The position numbers and the translations under genes are program-made. A stretch of DNA of 64,000 nucleotides from an uncultured Calothrix sp. (GTDB lineage Bacteria; Cyanobacteriota; Cyanobacteriia; Cyanobacteriales; Nostocaceae): the NCBI GenBank assembly GCA_937973965.1, contig CALJJQ010000011.1:50751-114750 (forward strand), read 5' to 3'. Shown in pieces: positions 53,775-62,343 of the stretch; the stretch's first letter is position 1, and every line of letters begins with the position of its first letter. The notes under the pieces are model-generated. The model did no database searches. It had not been told where the DNA came from and saw only the letters and a program-made list of their open reading frames with translations.

Positions 53775-54210
53775 GACCGCTCTCTAAATCACTGGATGGG
53801 TTTCATTGGTATATATTCCAGCCTAGCGCGAACTTTTATAATTATTCGTAACTGGTAATCGCCTTTGCCGAAAAGCAGATAAATTCACCTTCAAGCGATC
53901 GCGAAGTAGCCTGTCTATGACATCGCGACATCATGGCAGGTTAGGGTTGGAAGTGCGATTGATGCCAATCTATTATCTCGTGACCTGCTTATTACATCTG
54001 GTGACCATGCTCCGCGTGGTCACGCAGCTAGGAAGGCTCCGCCTTCTGTTTCGAGGCTAGAGCCTCGTGGAGTTCGCTCCCACGCCGAGCATGGGAGCGA
54101 GTACAGGGAAAAGTAAAGTGAATATGTGGAATCGATAAGCGATGCTTAACACTACTAAGAAATCTGGGAATCATATCTTTGGATCAGTGGGTTATTTATC
54201 ACAAATATTT
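53775..54210. other. Repeat-rich region upstream of the RAYT gene
   Basis: Contains the BIME-like cluster at 54001-54098 described separately. An in-frame ATG at 54142 could extend the RAYT protein by 23 residues. Otherwise nothing is seen. Confidence 0.6.
54001..54098. repeat. REP/BIME-like hairpin cluster beside the RAYT gene
   Basis: Four hairpins in a row: GTGACCA-TGCTCCGCG-TGGTCAC (54001-54023), GAAGGCTCCGCCTTC (54032-54046), CGAGGCTAGAGCCTCG (54052-54067) and an inverted GCTCCCA/TGGGAGC unit (54076-54098). The first and last share the TGCTCSGCG loop with copies at 25 and 33 kb while stem sequences differ. Confidence 0.8.
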
Positions 54211-54744
54211 ATGGGACGCTCTCGTTATCGATTTATCGAAAATTATCCGTATTTTCCCACTTGTACAGTTGTAAATTGGCTACCAGTATTTAGCCAACCA
54301 AAATTAGCACAGGTAATTTTTGATTCTTTAGATTTTCTATGTGATGAGGGACGTTTAGCGTTACACGCCTATGTGATTATGGAAAATCACCTACACCTGA
54401 TTGCTTCTTCAGAGAATTTATCAAAGCAAATTGCGAATTTTAAGTCTTTTACGGCCCGCTCTATCATAGATATTTTAAAAGCAGATGGGGCTGAGTATTT
54501 ACTTACACAACTGAAGTTTCATAAGCGATCGCATAAAGTGGATCGTGATTATCAGTTCTGGCAGGAGGGTTCCCATCCCCAGACGATAACTAGTGCAGAT
54601 ATGTTTATTCAGAAGTTGGAGTATATACACAATAATCCTGTTAAGCGCGGATATGTAGATGAACCTCAACATTGGCGATATTCTAGTTGCCGTGATTATA
54701 TGGGTAATGCAGGAATTTTGAAGATTGATATTTTGGAAGTCTAA
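54211..54744 (+). CDS. rayT: REP-associated tyrosine transposase (RAYT, Y1 HUH family)
   Basis: The start at MGRSRYRFIENYPYF is preferred by family pattern; an ATG at 54142 adds 23 residues. The 177-residue protein has the HUH motif in VIMENHLHLIASS and the catalytic tyrosine region in LEYIHNNPVKRGYVDEPQHWRYSSCRDY. CTVVNWLPVF and SFTARSIIDIL are typical of cyanobacterial RAYTs. These domesticated single-strand transposases act on REP hairpins. A cluster of such hairpins lies 110 nt upstream and a half-copy (GTGACCATGCTTCTTG) 50 nt downstream. The frame is intact, so the gene may be active. Confidence 0.9.
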   Translation: MGRSRYRFIENYPYFPTCTVVNWLPVFSQPKLAQVIFDSLDFLCDEGRLALHAYVIMENHLHLIASSENLSKQIANFKSFTARSIIDILKADGAEYLLTQLKFHKRSHKVDRDYQFWQEGSHPQTITSADMFIQKLEYIHNNPVKRGYVDEPQHWRYSSCRDYMGNAGILKIDILEV

Positions 54745-55509
54745 TTCATTTGATCTATTTCCTTTGTATCTGTATCTCGTAAACTCATATCTCGTGACCA
54801 TGCTTCTTGTAGTATCTCGCTGAGAGGGTGACAAGCGTCATCAACTCTTTGTAAGGCAAGCTTTTCAGACGATAGATACTGAAAACATAAAAAGCCAACA
54901 CTAATGTTTTTCTATCCACCAGTGCTTAAAACTCCCATTCTCCCGTTGAGCGATCGCTAAAATTAATTTTCATCTTTTCAGCAGCCGTGAAGACGAAAGG
55001 CTTACCCTACCTGGGTTACATCCACCTTGTCACCCCCTCAGCAGAACTTTTAACCCAAATTCTGTTAATAGGGGTACCAGTGTTTGATTAATCTTGTCCA
55101 AAGTCATGCACTCACCTTTGTCAAAAAAGTATTATTAATTACGATACAGACTATTGAAATAAAATCAATCACTGGTTCCTATTTATTTTGGGACAAATTT
55201 TGATCATGTAATGGACAAAAAAAAAAGATACTTGCATTCCAGTTAGTATCACTGTATTTTTTTATTTATTAATGTGAGTATTCCTACGGAGAGAGCTAGC
55301 TAAGATGGTTCGGTATGGCTTACCATAAACGAATTCCAAGAGTCCTTTCCAAAGGAATAAAACGAATTCCAAGAGTCCTTTCCAAAGGAATAGAGGCTCT
55401 GAAAGCATTGATTTTTGCTTAAAACTATAGATTTTTCTGCCCCTGTGTGATGTAGGGGAGGTTCATCAATCTCACTTTTTTACATGTATCATTTATTGCT
55501 TTTTAAAAA
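54745..55509. other. Long spacer between the RAYT gene and arsC
   Basis: About 765 nt without a supported gene. It has a REP half-copy at 54794, an AT-rich middle and the 33-bp tandem duplication at 55327-55392. No tRNA or riboswitch is recognised. Confidence 0.6.
55327..55392. repeat. 33-bp tandem duplication with internal hairpin
   Basis: Two adjacent identical 33-bp units (AAACGAATTCCAAGAGTCCT..., each ending CAAAGGAATA). Each contains a CCTTT-CC-AAAGG hairpin. Perfect identity suggests a recent duplication. Confidence 0.85.
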
Positions 55510-55923
55510 TCAATTCATCACCTGACTGAGTTGTAGCTGTTCCAATAATTCCATGACTTTGTGTTTTACTTGGTCGCGGACATGGCGATATTTCCCGATT
55601 TCATCTCCTTCCGGGTCTTCCAATTGCCAATCTGCGAAAATTTCCCGCAATACCCATTCTTCAGGTAAATTGACACCACATCCACACAAAGATATCACTA
55701 CGTCGTAATCTGCGGCGGAAAAATCAGTTAATGGTTTAGAGGTATGATGACTAATATCAATACCCACTTCCTCCATAACTTGAATTGCCAGGGGATCGAC
55801 CTGACTTGCTTCTAGTCCTGCACTGGTGACTTGAACTTTTCCCCCAGCTAATTTCCGCAGCCAACCTTCCGCCATTTGGGAACGACGGGAGTTTTTTTTG
55901 CAGACAAACATCACTTTTTTCAT
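55510..55923 (-). CDS. arsC: Arsenate reductase, LMW-phosphatase type
   Basis: The start at MKKVMFVCKKNS is chosen because it puts the catalytic Cys at position 8. The 137-residue enzyme has the CX5R P-loop (CKKNSRR), SAGLEASQVDP, and Cys80/Cys82 in VISLCGCGVNLP. These positions match my recollection of the Synechocystis glutathione/glutaredoxin-dependent ArsC (Cys8, Cys80, Cys82). It reduces arsenate to arsenite for export by the adjacent Acr3. Asp103 region WQLEDPEGDE carries the general acid. Confidence 0.92.
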   Translation of the reverse strand: MKKVMFVCKKNSRRSQMAEGWLRKLAGGKVQVTSAGLEASQVDPLAIQVMEEVGIDISHHTSKPLTDFSAADYDVVISLCGCGVNLPEEWVLREIFADWQLEDPEGDEIGKYRHVRDQVKHKVMELLEQLQLSQVMN

Positions 55924-56094
55924 TTTAGTCTCCCATTTCCCTGGAACACAGCCAAACATAAAAATATACTTTGCACGCTAATATATTTCCCTTTTGGTTT
56001 ATTTGGTTTATTGACAGTTGACTTTTAAGCATTAACCATCTGAACGAAAAGCGGACTTATTGACCGTGTATTACTCCCTACTCACCTATTTACT

Positions 56095-57243
56095 TCAATA
56101 TCTCAAACAGCGAGGGTCTCTTAAGGTGGCTTTTTCCGGTTCGCGGGGGAACCACATGGCAGTACGTTTACAAATTTCCACTAACATTAACATTACGGGA
56201 ACTTCGATTAATACACCCACCACAGTCGCTAAGGCTGCACCGGAATTTAAACCAAATAACATGACGGCGGTAGCAATGGCTACTTCAAAATGATTGCTGG
56301 CTCCAATTAAAGCGGCTGGTGCTGCGTCTTCATAGGCTAAGTTTAATTTTAAGGCTGCGACGTAACTAATGAAAAAGATGAAATTGGTTTGTATAAATAA
56401 GGGTACAGCAATTAAGAGAATGTGTAAGGGATTTTGCACAATTAATTCACCTTTGAAGGCAAAAAGCAGCACCAGTGTCACCAGTAGGGCGGTAATGGCA
56501 ACGGGAGTAAGGTATTTTAAAAATTTCGTCTCAAACCAAGTTTTACCTTTATGTTTAAAAATCCAGTAACGGCTGTACATCCCTGCTACTAAGGGTAAAC
56601 CAACATAGATCAAGACCGATAAACTGATTGTTTGCCAGGGTACGGTTAAATCGTTAGCAGCTAGTAACCACCGTCCCAAGGGTGCGTATAAAAATAACAT
56701 CGCCAAGGAGTTGACTGCAACCATCACCAAGGTATGACCTTGATTACCGTAACAGAGATATCCCCACATTAATACCATTGCAGTACAGGGAGCAATCCCC
56801 AATAGAACTGCTCCCGCGATGTAGGAGTTGGCTATGCTGATGTTTTCACCCCGAATTAACTCACTACCTGTTAGCAAAGGAGCAAATAGCCAATCAAGGA
56901 AAAATCTGGCAAATACCACCATCGAAAAGGGTTTAATTAACCAATTCACCACCAAAGTCAATATTACGGGTTTCGGGGTGCGTATGGCTCTTTTGGCTTG
57001 AGTGAAGTCGATTTTTACCATGATGGGATACATCATGAAAAATAGACACACCGCAATCGGGATAGAAACCTGGTAGATACTCATGCTATCGAGAGCGATC
57101 GCCACACCAGGAAAAGCCCGACCTAAACCAATCCCCGCTAAAATACACAGGAACACCCATAATGTCAGGTATTTTTCAAAAAAGCTGAGATTTCCCCCGA
57201 CAACTGCGGCTTTGGGATCGATATTTCGATTATCTAGATTCAT
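56095..57243 (-). CDS. acr3: Arsenite efflux transporter Acr3
   Basis: The 382-residue protein has about ten membrane helices and the ACR3 signature: [28 protein letters not shown] at the N-terminus, [31 protein letters not shown] with the conserved Cys thought to bind arsenite, and [40 protein letters not shown]. It exports As(III) using the proton motive force. It lies between the PstS-like gene and arsC with gaps of 107 and 171 nt. Confidence 0.95.
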   Translation of the reverse strand: MNLDNRNIDPKAAVVGGNLSFFEKYLTLWVFLCILAGIGLGRAFPGVAIALDSMSIYQVSIPIAVCLFFMMYPIMVKIDFTQAKRAIRTPKPVILTLVVNWLIKPFSMVVFARFFLDWLFAPLLTGSELIRGENISIANSYIAGAVLLGIAPCTAMVLMWGYLCYGNQGHTLVMVAVNSLAMLFLYAPLGRWLLAANDLTVPWQTISLSVLIYVGLPLVAGMYSRYWIFKHKGKTWFETKFLKYLTPVAITALLVTLVLLFAFKGELIVQNPLHILLIAVPLFIQTNFIFFISYVAALKLNLAYEDAAPAALIGASNHFEVAIATAVMLFGLNSGAALATVVGVLIEVPVMLMLVEICKRTAMWFPREPEKATLRDPRCLRY

Positions 57244-57350
57244 GTAGATTGCTCCTTCTAGCTTGGGTGGAGAAGTAGCACTGCTACATCCCCATTTCTA
57301 TTGCTCCTGTTCAGTGTTTGGACAAACTGATACTACAATTCAGTAATCAG

Positions 57351-58454
57351 CTATTTTGCTTGTTTTTCTAGTTCTAGTAATTGTTCTATTTGTAATGCGG
57401 TTTCGCTTTTACCTGCAAACAAGCTGCCGGTTTTTTCATTATTAAAACGTTGCTGGGCTAACCGGTAGATTTTCTCTGGTAAGGGAATATAACCAACTGC
57501 ACCTACGGTTAATTGAGCATTTTGCAGATAGTATTCGATAAACTCTTTTAATTCAGGTTTAGATTTTACCGAATTGGCATTCACATAAATAAATAAAGGA
57601 CGAGCAAGGGGTTGATACTCAGATTTTTCCACAGTTTCCCGTGATGGTAAAACAGGACCTTTGCCATTATCTATCGCTAAAGCCTTAATTGGTCCTTTAT
57701 TATCCTTATAGTAAGCATAGCCAAAGTAACCCAAAGCATTGGGGTCATTAATTACACCCCTGACCAAAGCCATGTCGTCTTCACTACCAACGTAATCTGT
57801 CCGACTTGCATCGGTTTTACCAACAATTGCTTCGGTAAAATAATCAAAAGTACCTGATTTATCCCCTGCTCCATAGAGATTAAGGGGTTGGTTGGGGTAT
57901 TCGGGACGAATTTGATTCCAACGGGTAATTTTCCCTTGAGCTGCTGGTTCCCAAATTTTCTTCAGTTCCTCAACGGTGATATCCTTAGCCCAAGTATTCT
58001 TTTCGTTGACAACCACGGTCAACGCGTCGTAGGCTACTGGTAATTCGATGAATTCTACCCCATTGGCTTGACATTTATCGATTTCCGCTTGCAAAATTGG
58101 CCGTGATGCATTGCTAATATCGGTCTTTCCGGTGCAAAACTTCTCAAACCCACCCCTCGTCCCCGAAAAATTGACCTTAATCATCCCCCTCGTTTGGGCT
58201 TTATTCAATTGCAATTGTCCAGCGATCGCTTCGGTAATCGGATAAACTGTACTGGAACCGTCTACGATGATTCTACCTGTAGAAACCTGGTTATCACTAA
58301 CCGCTTTCACTGCGACCGGATTACCTGTCGGCTCTTCTTTCGCTCCTGGTGTCTGAGTTGTTGTACAAGCACTTGTCACCAGTAATACCCCTAACGCAAC
58401 ACCAGTTGCGCAAAGCCGACCGCTTATCCCTAATCCCCTCATCTTTGCCAGCAT
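57351..58454 (-). CDS. PstS/SphX-like phosphate-binding lipoprotein
   Basis: The 367-residue protein has a lipoprotein signal (ATGVALGVLLVTSACTTT; lipobox TSAC) and the PstS-type oxyanion site: IIVDGSSTVYPITEAIAG, NFSGTRGGFEKFCTGKTDISNASRP, GAGDKSGTFDYFTEAI and NPNALGYFGYAYY-like text (NDPNALGYFGYAYYKD). It should bind phosphate, and possibly arsenate, at the outer face of the membrane. Its position ahead of acr3 and arsC suggests it is part of the arsenate response. AGGAAAT precedes the ATG. No pst permease genes are adjacent. Confidence 0.9.
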   Translation of the reverse strand: MLAKMRGLGISGRLCATGVALGVLLVTSACTTTQTPGAKEEPTGNPVAVKAVSDNQVSTGRIIVDGSSTVYPITEAIAGQLQLNKAQTRGMIKVNFSGTRGGFEKFCTGKTDISNASRPILQAEIDKCQANGVEFIELPVAYDALTVVVNEKNTWAKDITVEELKKIWEPAAQGKITRWNQIRPEYPNQPLNLYGAGDKSGTFDYFTEAIVGKTDASRTDYVGSEDDMALVRGVINDPNALGYFGYAYYKDNKGPIKALAIDNGKGPVLPSRETVEKSEYQPLARPLFIYVNANSVKSKPELKEFIEYYLQNAQLTVGAVGYIPLPEKIYRLAQQRFNNEKTGSLFAGKSETALQIEQLLELEKQAK

Positions 58455-59196
58455 GATTTCCTAATTTGTTGACAATGAGACTACGATGTTCATCATTTCA
58501 AAAAAAGTTGATTTGTTCAAGTAGTAAAGATGACTTGTTTACACTTATTTAACAATGGCAATATTTCTGCATGTATAGGAATCTTGCTTGATACAGAGGG
58601 AAATAAAATCGCTGTATTTCTTCCTTATTGCCTGTTCCCTGTTCCCTGACCCAAATGTATAATTTATTTGGCACAACTACTTCAATCTTTATTCCTCCTT
58701 TCCTGGGAAAATAATATTCTTTTTCAGACGATTTATACCAAAAATTAAAGCAATATACCCCAACTCACGCTAAACTATACCGATAGCTACCTATTGTGCT
58801 GTGTTCCCTGTATCCCGCCATTCCGAAATGGACAAACTTTCCCAACCGAGATACTTGACTTGGATTTCTCACAAGTTAAATTGTAAGCCTTGAGTGACGG
58901 ATTGATTTTCCTTCTACGGACTATCCCTATGGGTTTTAGGGTGTTGTGAGAAGTGCGGGTTTAACACTGTTTTTGAATTGATCGGCCTTATCAAGGGTCA
59001 GACGGTTCATCTCATGGTTAAGGTTATACGTAGTAAATCAAACACTTTATCGGTTGAAGTTGTATCGAAAAACTTGAGTACGGAGTCCTGTAAAACAGAC
59101 ATGATGTACCATGTAACTTTATTTTCCAGAAAGCCTGCTAGGTCATCCTCTGCGGTTCCCCGAAAGTGAAAACAGAACCACTCATTGAACCAAATC
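58455..59196. other. Long divergent spacer upstream of the FHA gene
   Basis: About 740 nt. No clear Pho box and no copy of the 25.8-kb ArsR operator is seen near the PstS-like gene. Overlapping ORFs on both strands at 58978-59198 lack recognisable features. A CCCTATGGGTTTTAGGG-type repeat lies at about 58923. Confidence 0.55.
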
Positions 59197-59694
59197 ATGG
59201 TGATTAATCATCTATATACTTACTCAGGAAGCACCCAAAAGGATACTATTAACGAAACTGCAATGGCAACAGAAGTCAACGAAAGCCATTTACTAATTAT
59301 TGAGGATGACCAGGGACGGAAGGAATTTATCCTGGAACGTCCGGTTTATTCAATCGGTCGCGATCGCGATTGCGATATTCGTCTGTTTTCTCAGTTTGTA
59401 TCTCGTCGTCACGCAACGTTGGTAAGACTACCACGGGATGACCAGGAATCAGGTTATTATTACCGAATAGTGGATGGAGATGCCAAAGGTAAACCTAGTT
59501 CCAATGGATTGCTAATTAATGGTCGTCGCATCCCAGCCCATGATATGAAAAATGAAGATGAAGTCGTATTTGGTCCCCAAGTGCGAGCGATTTATTACTT
59601 GTTGAAAGATTCTCAACAAACCGGACAAACAGATTCAACTGAGTACGATATAACTTTGATTAATCCAGGAATGGCGGAAGACATGGAGGAGTGA
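59197..59694 (+). CDS. FHA-domain protein
   Basis: The ATG at MVINHLYTYSG is preferred over the TTG four codons upstream. The 165-residue protein is little more than one forkhead-associated domain: the core YSIGRDRDCDIRLFSQFVSRRHATL has the conserved Gly-Arg, Ser-Arg-Arg-His phosphothreonine-binding residues, then SSNGLLINGRRIPAHDM with the Asn-Gly turn. It should bind Thr-phosphorylated partners, perhaps substrates of a Ser/Thr kinase such as the one at 52-54 kb, though no direct link is visible. Confidence 0.9.
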   Translation: MVINHLYTYSGSTQKDTINETAMATEVNESHLLIIEDDQGRKEFILERPVYSIGRDRDCDIRLFSQFVSRRHATLVRLPRDDQESGYYYRIVDGDAKGKPSSNGLLINGRRIPAHDMKNEDEVVFGPQVRAIYYLLKDSQQTGQTDSTEYDITLINPGMAEDMEE

Positions 59695-60037
59695 AGTAAT
59701 ACCGTTTTACTTTGGTGTTGATACCTAACGGGGAGCTTTCGGGTGCAAGGGGAGTAAATGTATCAAAATTTTAGTGAAATGATATAACACAAAGGAAAAG
59801 GGAGTAGCCTACATGATAACCCTTACACCAGAATCCTGGATGCGCGTAGCGCAGCTAGTCTACGCAGCAAGCTTGCTACGACAAGATGAAAGTGTTTATC
59901 TCTTACTTCCTCCCTCCCGCACTCCCTACTCCCTGGGTTGATGGAATGACTTGAAAAAAACGATAATTATTTTATGCCGGGTCAGGGAAGTGCTTTGACG
60001 TAAAAATATTACTGATTATAAAAATACTCGTTGAAAA
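59695..60037. other. Spacer before the TnpB remnant
   Basis: No gene. It contains a palindrome-rich stretch (GATGCGCGTAGCGCAGCTAG, CAAGCTTGCTACG) near 59838-59883 and two ACTCCCT heptamers near 59920-59935. Confidence 0.5.
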
Positions 60038-60353
60038 CCCTTCGCCTTTAGGCAAGGGATGAAAATGACATCTCAAAAATGTTCCGATTGCGGTGCAATC
60101 GTCAAAAAATCTCTTTCAACTCGTACCTACAAATGTAGTTGTGGATGCGAGTTGCAACGAGGTGTAAATGCTGCGATAAATATTCTAAATCTTGCAAAAG
60201 CTAGGGGAGGACATCCCCGAAGTAACGCTACAGGAGTTGGAATCTCTACGCTAGTTGGTGAAAACCTACTAGAGCGCAAATTCCGACGATGAATGTAGAA
60301 TCCCCTCTCTAGCGAGACGCTCACGCGAACGGCTAAGGGTAGGGGAGTGTCAA
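60038..60353 (+). mobile_element. Miniature IS200/IS605-type element
   Basis: The left boundary shows a hairpin CCCTTCGCC-TTTA-GGCAAGGG (60038-60058) and the right boundary has CCCCT...AGGGG with the end AGGGGAGTGTCAATTAG, which is typical of cyanobacterial TnpB element right ends. Between them only the TnpB C-terminal zinc ribbon remains. It reads as an internally deleted, non-autonomous element that keeps the 3' region where the omega-RNA of TnpB systems is encoded. Confidence 0.6.
60059..60292 (+). pseudogene. tnpB: TnpB C-terminal fragment (zinc ribbon)
   Basis: The 77-codon frame encodes only the end of a TnpB/OrfB RNA-guided nuclease: MTSQKCSDCGAIVKKSLSTR, YKCSCGCELQRGVNAAINIL. The two CxxC/CxC pairs of the zinc ribbon are intact, but the usual DRD of the third catalytic Asp block is QRG, so that residue is lost, and the RuvC core is absent. 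A non-functional remnant. Confidence 0.8.
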
Positions 60354-60381
60354 TTAGAAAATATATTAATCAAGCTTTACT

Positions 60382-62226
60382 ATGTCTTTTCTACAGTCTT
60401 CGGGATTAGGGAAACCAAAAGATTCACGGACAGTTGGTCGCGGCTTCCAATCAGCATTTTTAATTTTATTAACATTCGCACTGACCAGCGTCATTGGTGT
60501 CCGCTTGGCCTATTTACAAATTATTGAAGGGGAAAAATATAGCCAAAGGGCAGATGCAAACCGGATTCGCACCATCCATAAACTACCGGAACGTGGTAAC
60601 GTATTTGACCGCAATGGTAAAATTATCGCCACCACCTACTATCCCCGCTCTGTGTACTTGTGGCCAATGGCTCATACCGAACCAGGATGGGAAGAAAAAG
60701 TTGGCCCCCGTCTAGCCAAAATTCTCGGTATTCCCCAGAAGGAAATCGAAGAAACACTGAAAAAAGCTGGTCCGGCTTCAACGAGTTTAGTCCGAATCGC
60801 TCGTGATATCAACGAAGCACAAGTTACCGCCCTCAAAGAATATGAACACGAATTACCGAGAGTGGAAATTCATACCGAGGCGGTACGTTTCTATCCCCAC
60901 AGGAAAATGACTGCCCATGTAACTGGATTTACCCGCGAACTGACCCCAGAACAGTATGAGAAAAAGAAAGCAGATGGCTATCGTCTCGGTGATGTCATCG
61001 GACAAATGGGGATTGAACACGCATTTGAATCCACTTTGCGGGGTGAATGGGGTGGACAACAAGTTGAAGTGGACGGAAAAGGTAAGCCGATACGGGTATT
61101 AGGGGAAAAACAGGCTAAACCAGGTAAAAATATTACTTTGACCTTGGATTTAGATTTACAAAGAGTGGCGGAAAAAGCCCTGGGAGGAAAAAACGGGACT
61201 GTGATTGCCATGAATCCCCATAATGGGGCGATTTTGGCGATGGTTTCCCATCCCACCTTTGATCCGAACGTGTTTTCTAAACAAAACGCTTCTGCCAAGG
61301 AAATTCAAGCGGTTTTGCTGAATAAGGGTCATCCATTACTGAATCGGGCTTTACGAGCTTATCCCCCCGCTAGTACCTTTAAAATTGTGACTACTGCGGC
61401 AGGGTTAGAATCGGGTAAATTTTCCCCAAGTACTGTACTACCAACCTACGGATCCCTAAGCTTTGGCGGAACTCGCTTCGGAGAATGGAACCATGCTGGA
61501 TTTGGTCCCTTGGGTTGGACAGGAGCAATGGCCATGAGTAGTGACACCTTTTTCTATCAAATTGGAGCCAGAATTGGGGCAGAAAAATTAGTTGAATGGA
61601 CAAAAAGATTTGGTTTCGGTCAAAGAACTGGATTTGAATTCAAAATTGAAGAGTCCCGTGGCTTGGTTCCCGACCGGGATTATATTCTCAGAACGATGAA
61701 GCGTCCCCCCACCGTGGGTGATGCGGTAAATATGTCCATTGGTCAAGGAGCGTTGTTAACCACACCTTTACAAGTGGCGGTGATGTTCGCGGTTCCTGCG
61801 AATGGTGGATTCCGGGTGCAACCCCACCTCCTCAAGGATAACGAGGAAGCAAAATCTTGGCGGGAAACCACAGGGATGAAACCCCAGACGGCGAAAATTA
61901 TTCGCGATGGTTTACGTCGGGTAATTACCGATGGGACTGCGAAAAAGCTCAATGTGCCGACAATACCACCAATGGCTGGAAAAACGGGAACAGCTGAAGC
62001 ATGGACTGTGAATCGTGTCAAGCAAAATCACGCTTGGTTTGGGGGTTATGCTCCCGCAGAAAAACCAGAAATTTTGGTAGTAGCTTTTGCTGAACATTCC
62101 GGTGGTGGTGGTGGTAGTGTCGCTGCACCAATGGCTTTGGAGGTGATGGAATACTATTTCCACCGTAAGTATCCAGGTAAGTATCAAAAGCCGGAAGCCA
62201 AGCAGGAACAGAAGAAAACCCGATAA
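60382..62226 (+). CDS. mrdA: Penicillin-binding protein 2 (elongasome transpeptidase)
   Basis: The 614-residue class B PBP has an N-terminal membrane helix (SAFLILLTFALTSVIGVRLAYLQI), the PBP dimerisation/pedestal domain (RTIHKLPERGNVFDRNGKIIAT) and the transpeptidase domain with SxxK in YPPASTFKIVTTAAG, the SxD/SxN-type box in AMSSDTFFYQIG and KTG in MAGKTGTAEAW. It cross-links peptidoglycan during lateral wall growth with RodA. A glycine-rich loop (SGGGGGSVAAP) is near the C-terminus. Its start is 29 nt after the TnpB element end. Confidence 0.94.
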   Translation: MSFLQSSGLGKPKDSRTVGRGFQSAFLILLTFALTSVIGVRLAYLQIIEGEKYSQRADANRIRTIHKLPERGNVFDRNGKIIATTYYPRSVYLWPMAHTEPGWEEKVGPRLAKILGIPQKEIEETLKKAGPASTSLVRIARDINEAQVTALKEYEHELPRVEIHTEAVRFYPHRKMTAHVTGFTRELTPEQYEKKKADGYRLGDVIGQMGIEHAFESTLRGEWGGQQVEVDGKGKPIRVLGEKQAKPGKNITLTLDLDLQRVAEKALGGKNGTVIAMNPHNGAILAMVSHPTFDPNVFSKQNASAKEIQAVLLNKGHPLLNRALRAYPPASTFKIVTTAAGLESGKFSPSTVLPTYGSLSFGGTRFGEWNHAGFGPLGWTGAMAMSSDTFFYQIGARIGAEKLVEWTKRFGFGQRTGFEFKIEESRGLVPDRDYILRTMKRPPTVGDAVNMSIGQGALLTTPLQVAVMFAVPANGGFRVQPHLLKDNEEAKSWRETTGMKPQTAKIIRDGLRRVITDGTAKKLNVPTIPPMAGKTGTAEAWTVNRVKQNHAWFGGYAPAEKPEILVVAFAEHSGGGGGSVAAPMALEVMEYYFHRKYPGKYQKPEAKQEQKKTR

Positions 62227-62233
62227 TTTTGAG

Positions 62234-62259
62234 TGGAGACGCGATATATCGCGTCTCCA
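62234..62259. repeat. GTAG-palindrome family copy j (26 bp, perfect)
   Basis: TGGAGACGCGATA / TATCGCGTCTCCA. It starts 7 nt after the mrdA stop codon and could act as its terminator hairpin. Confidence 0.85.
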
Positions 62260-62343
62260 TAGATATTCCGTCTCTGATTCTTGATGCGTTGCAAACATTT
62301 TTGAATCGATCGGGACTTATACCAATTCTCTAAATGATAAAAA

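Noticed and set aside
58978..59198. Overlapping ORFs on both strands upstream of the FHA gene
   Set aside because: Neither has a ribosome-binding site or family resemblance; both frames open over the same DNA suggests chance.
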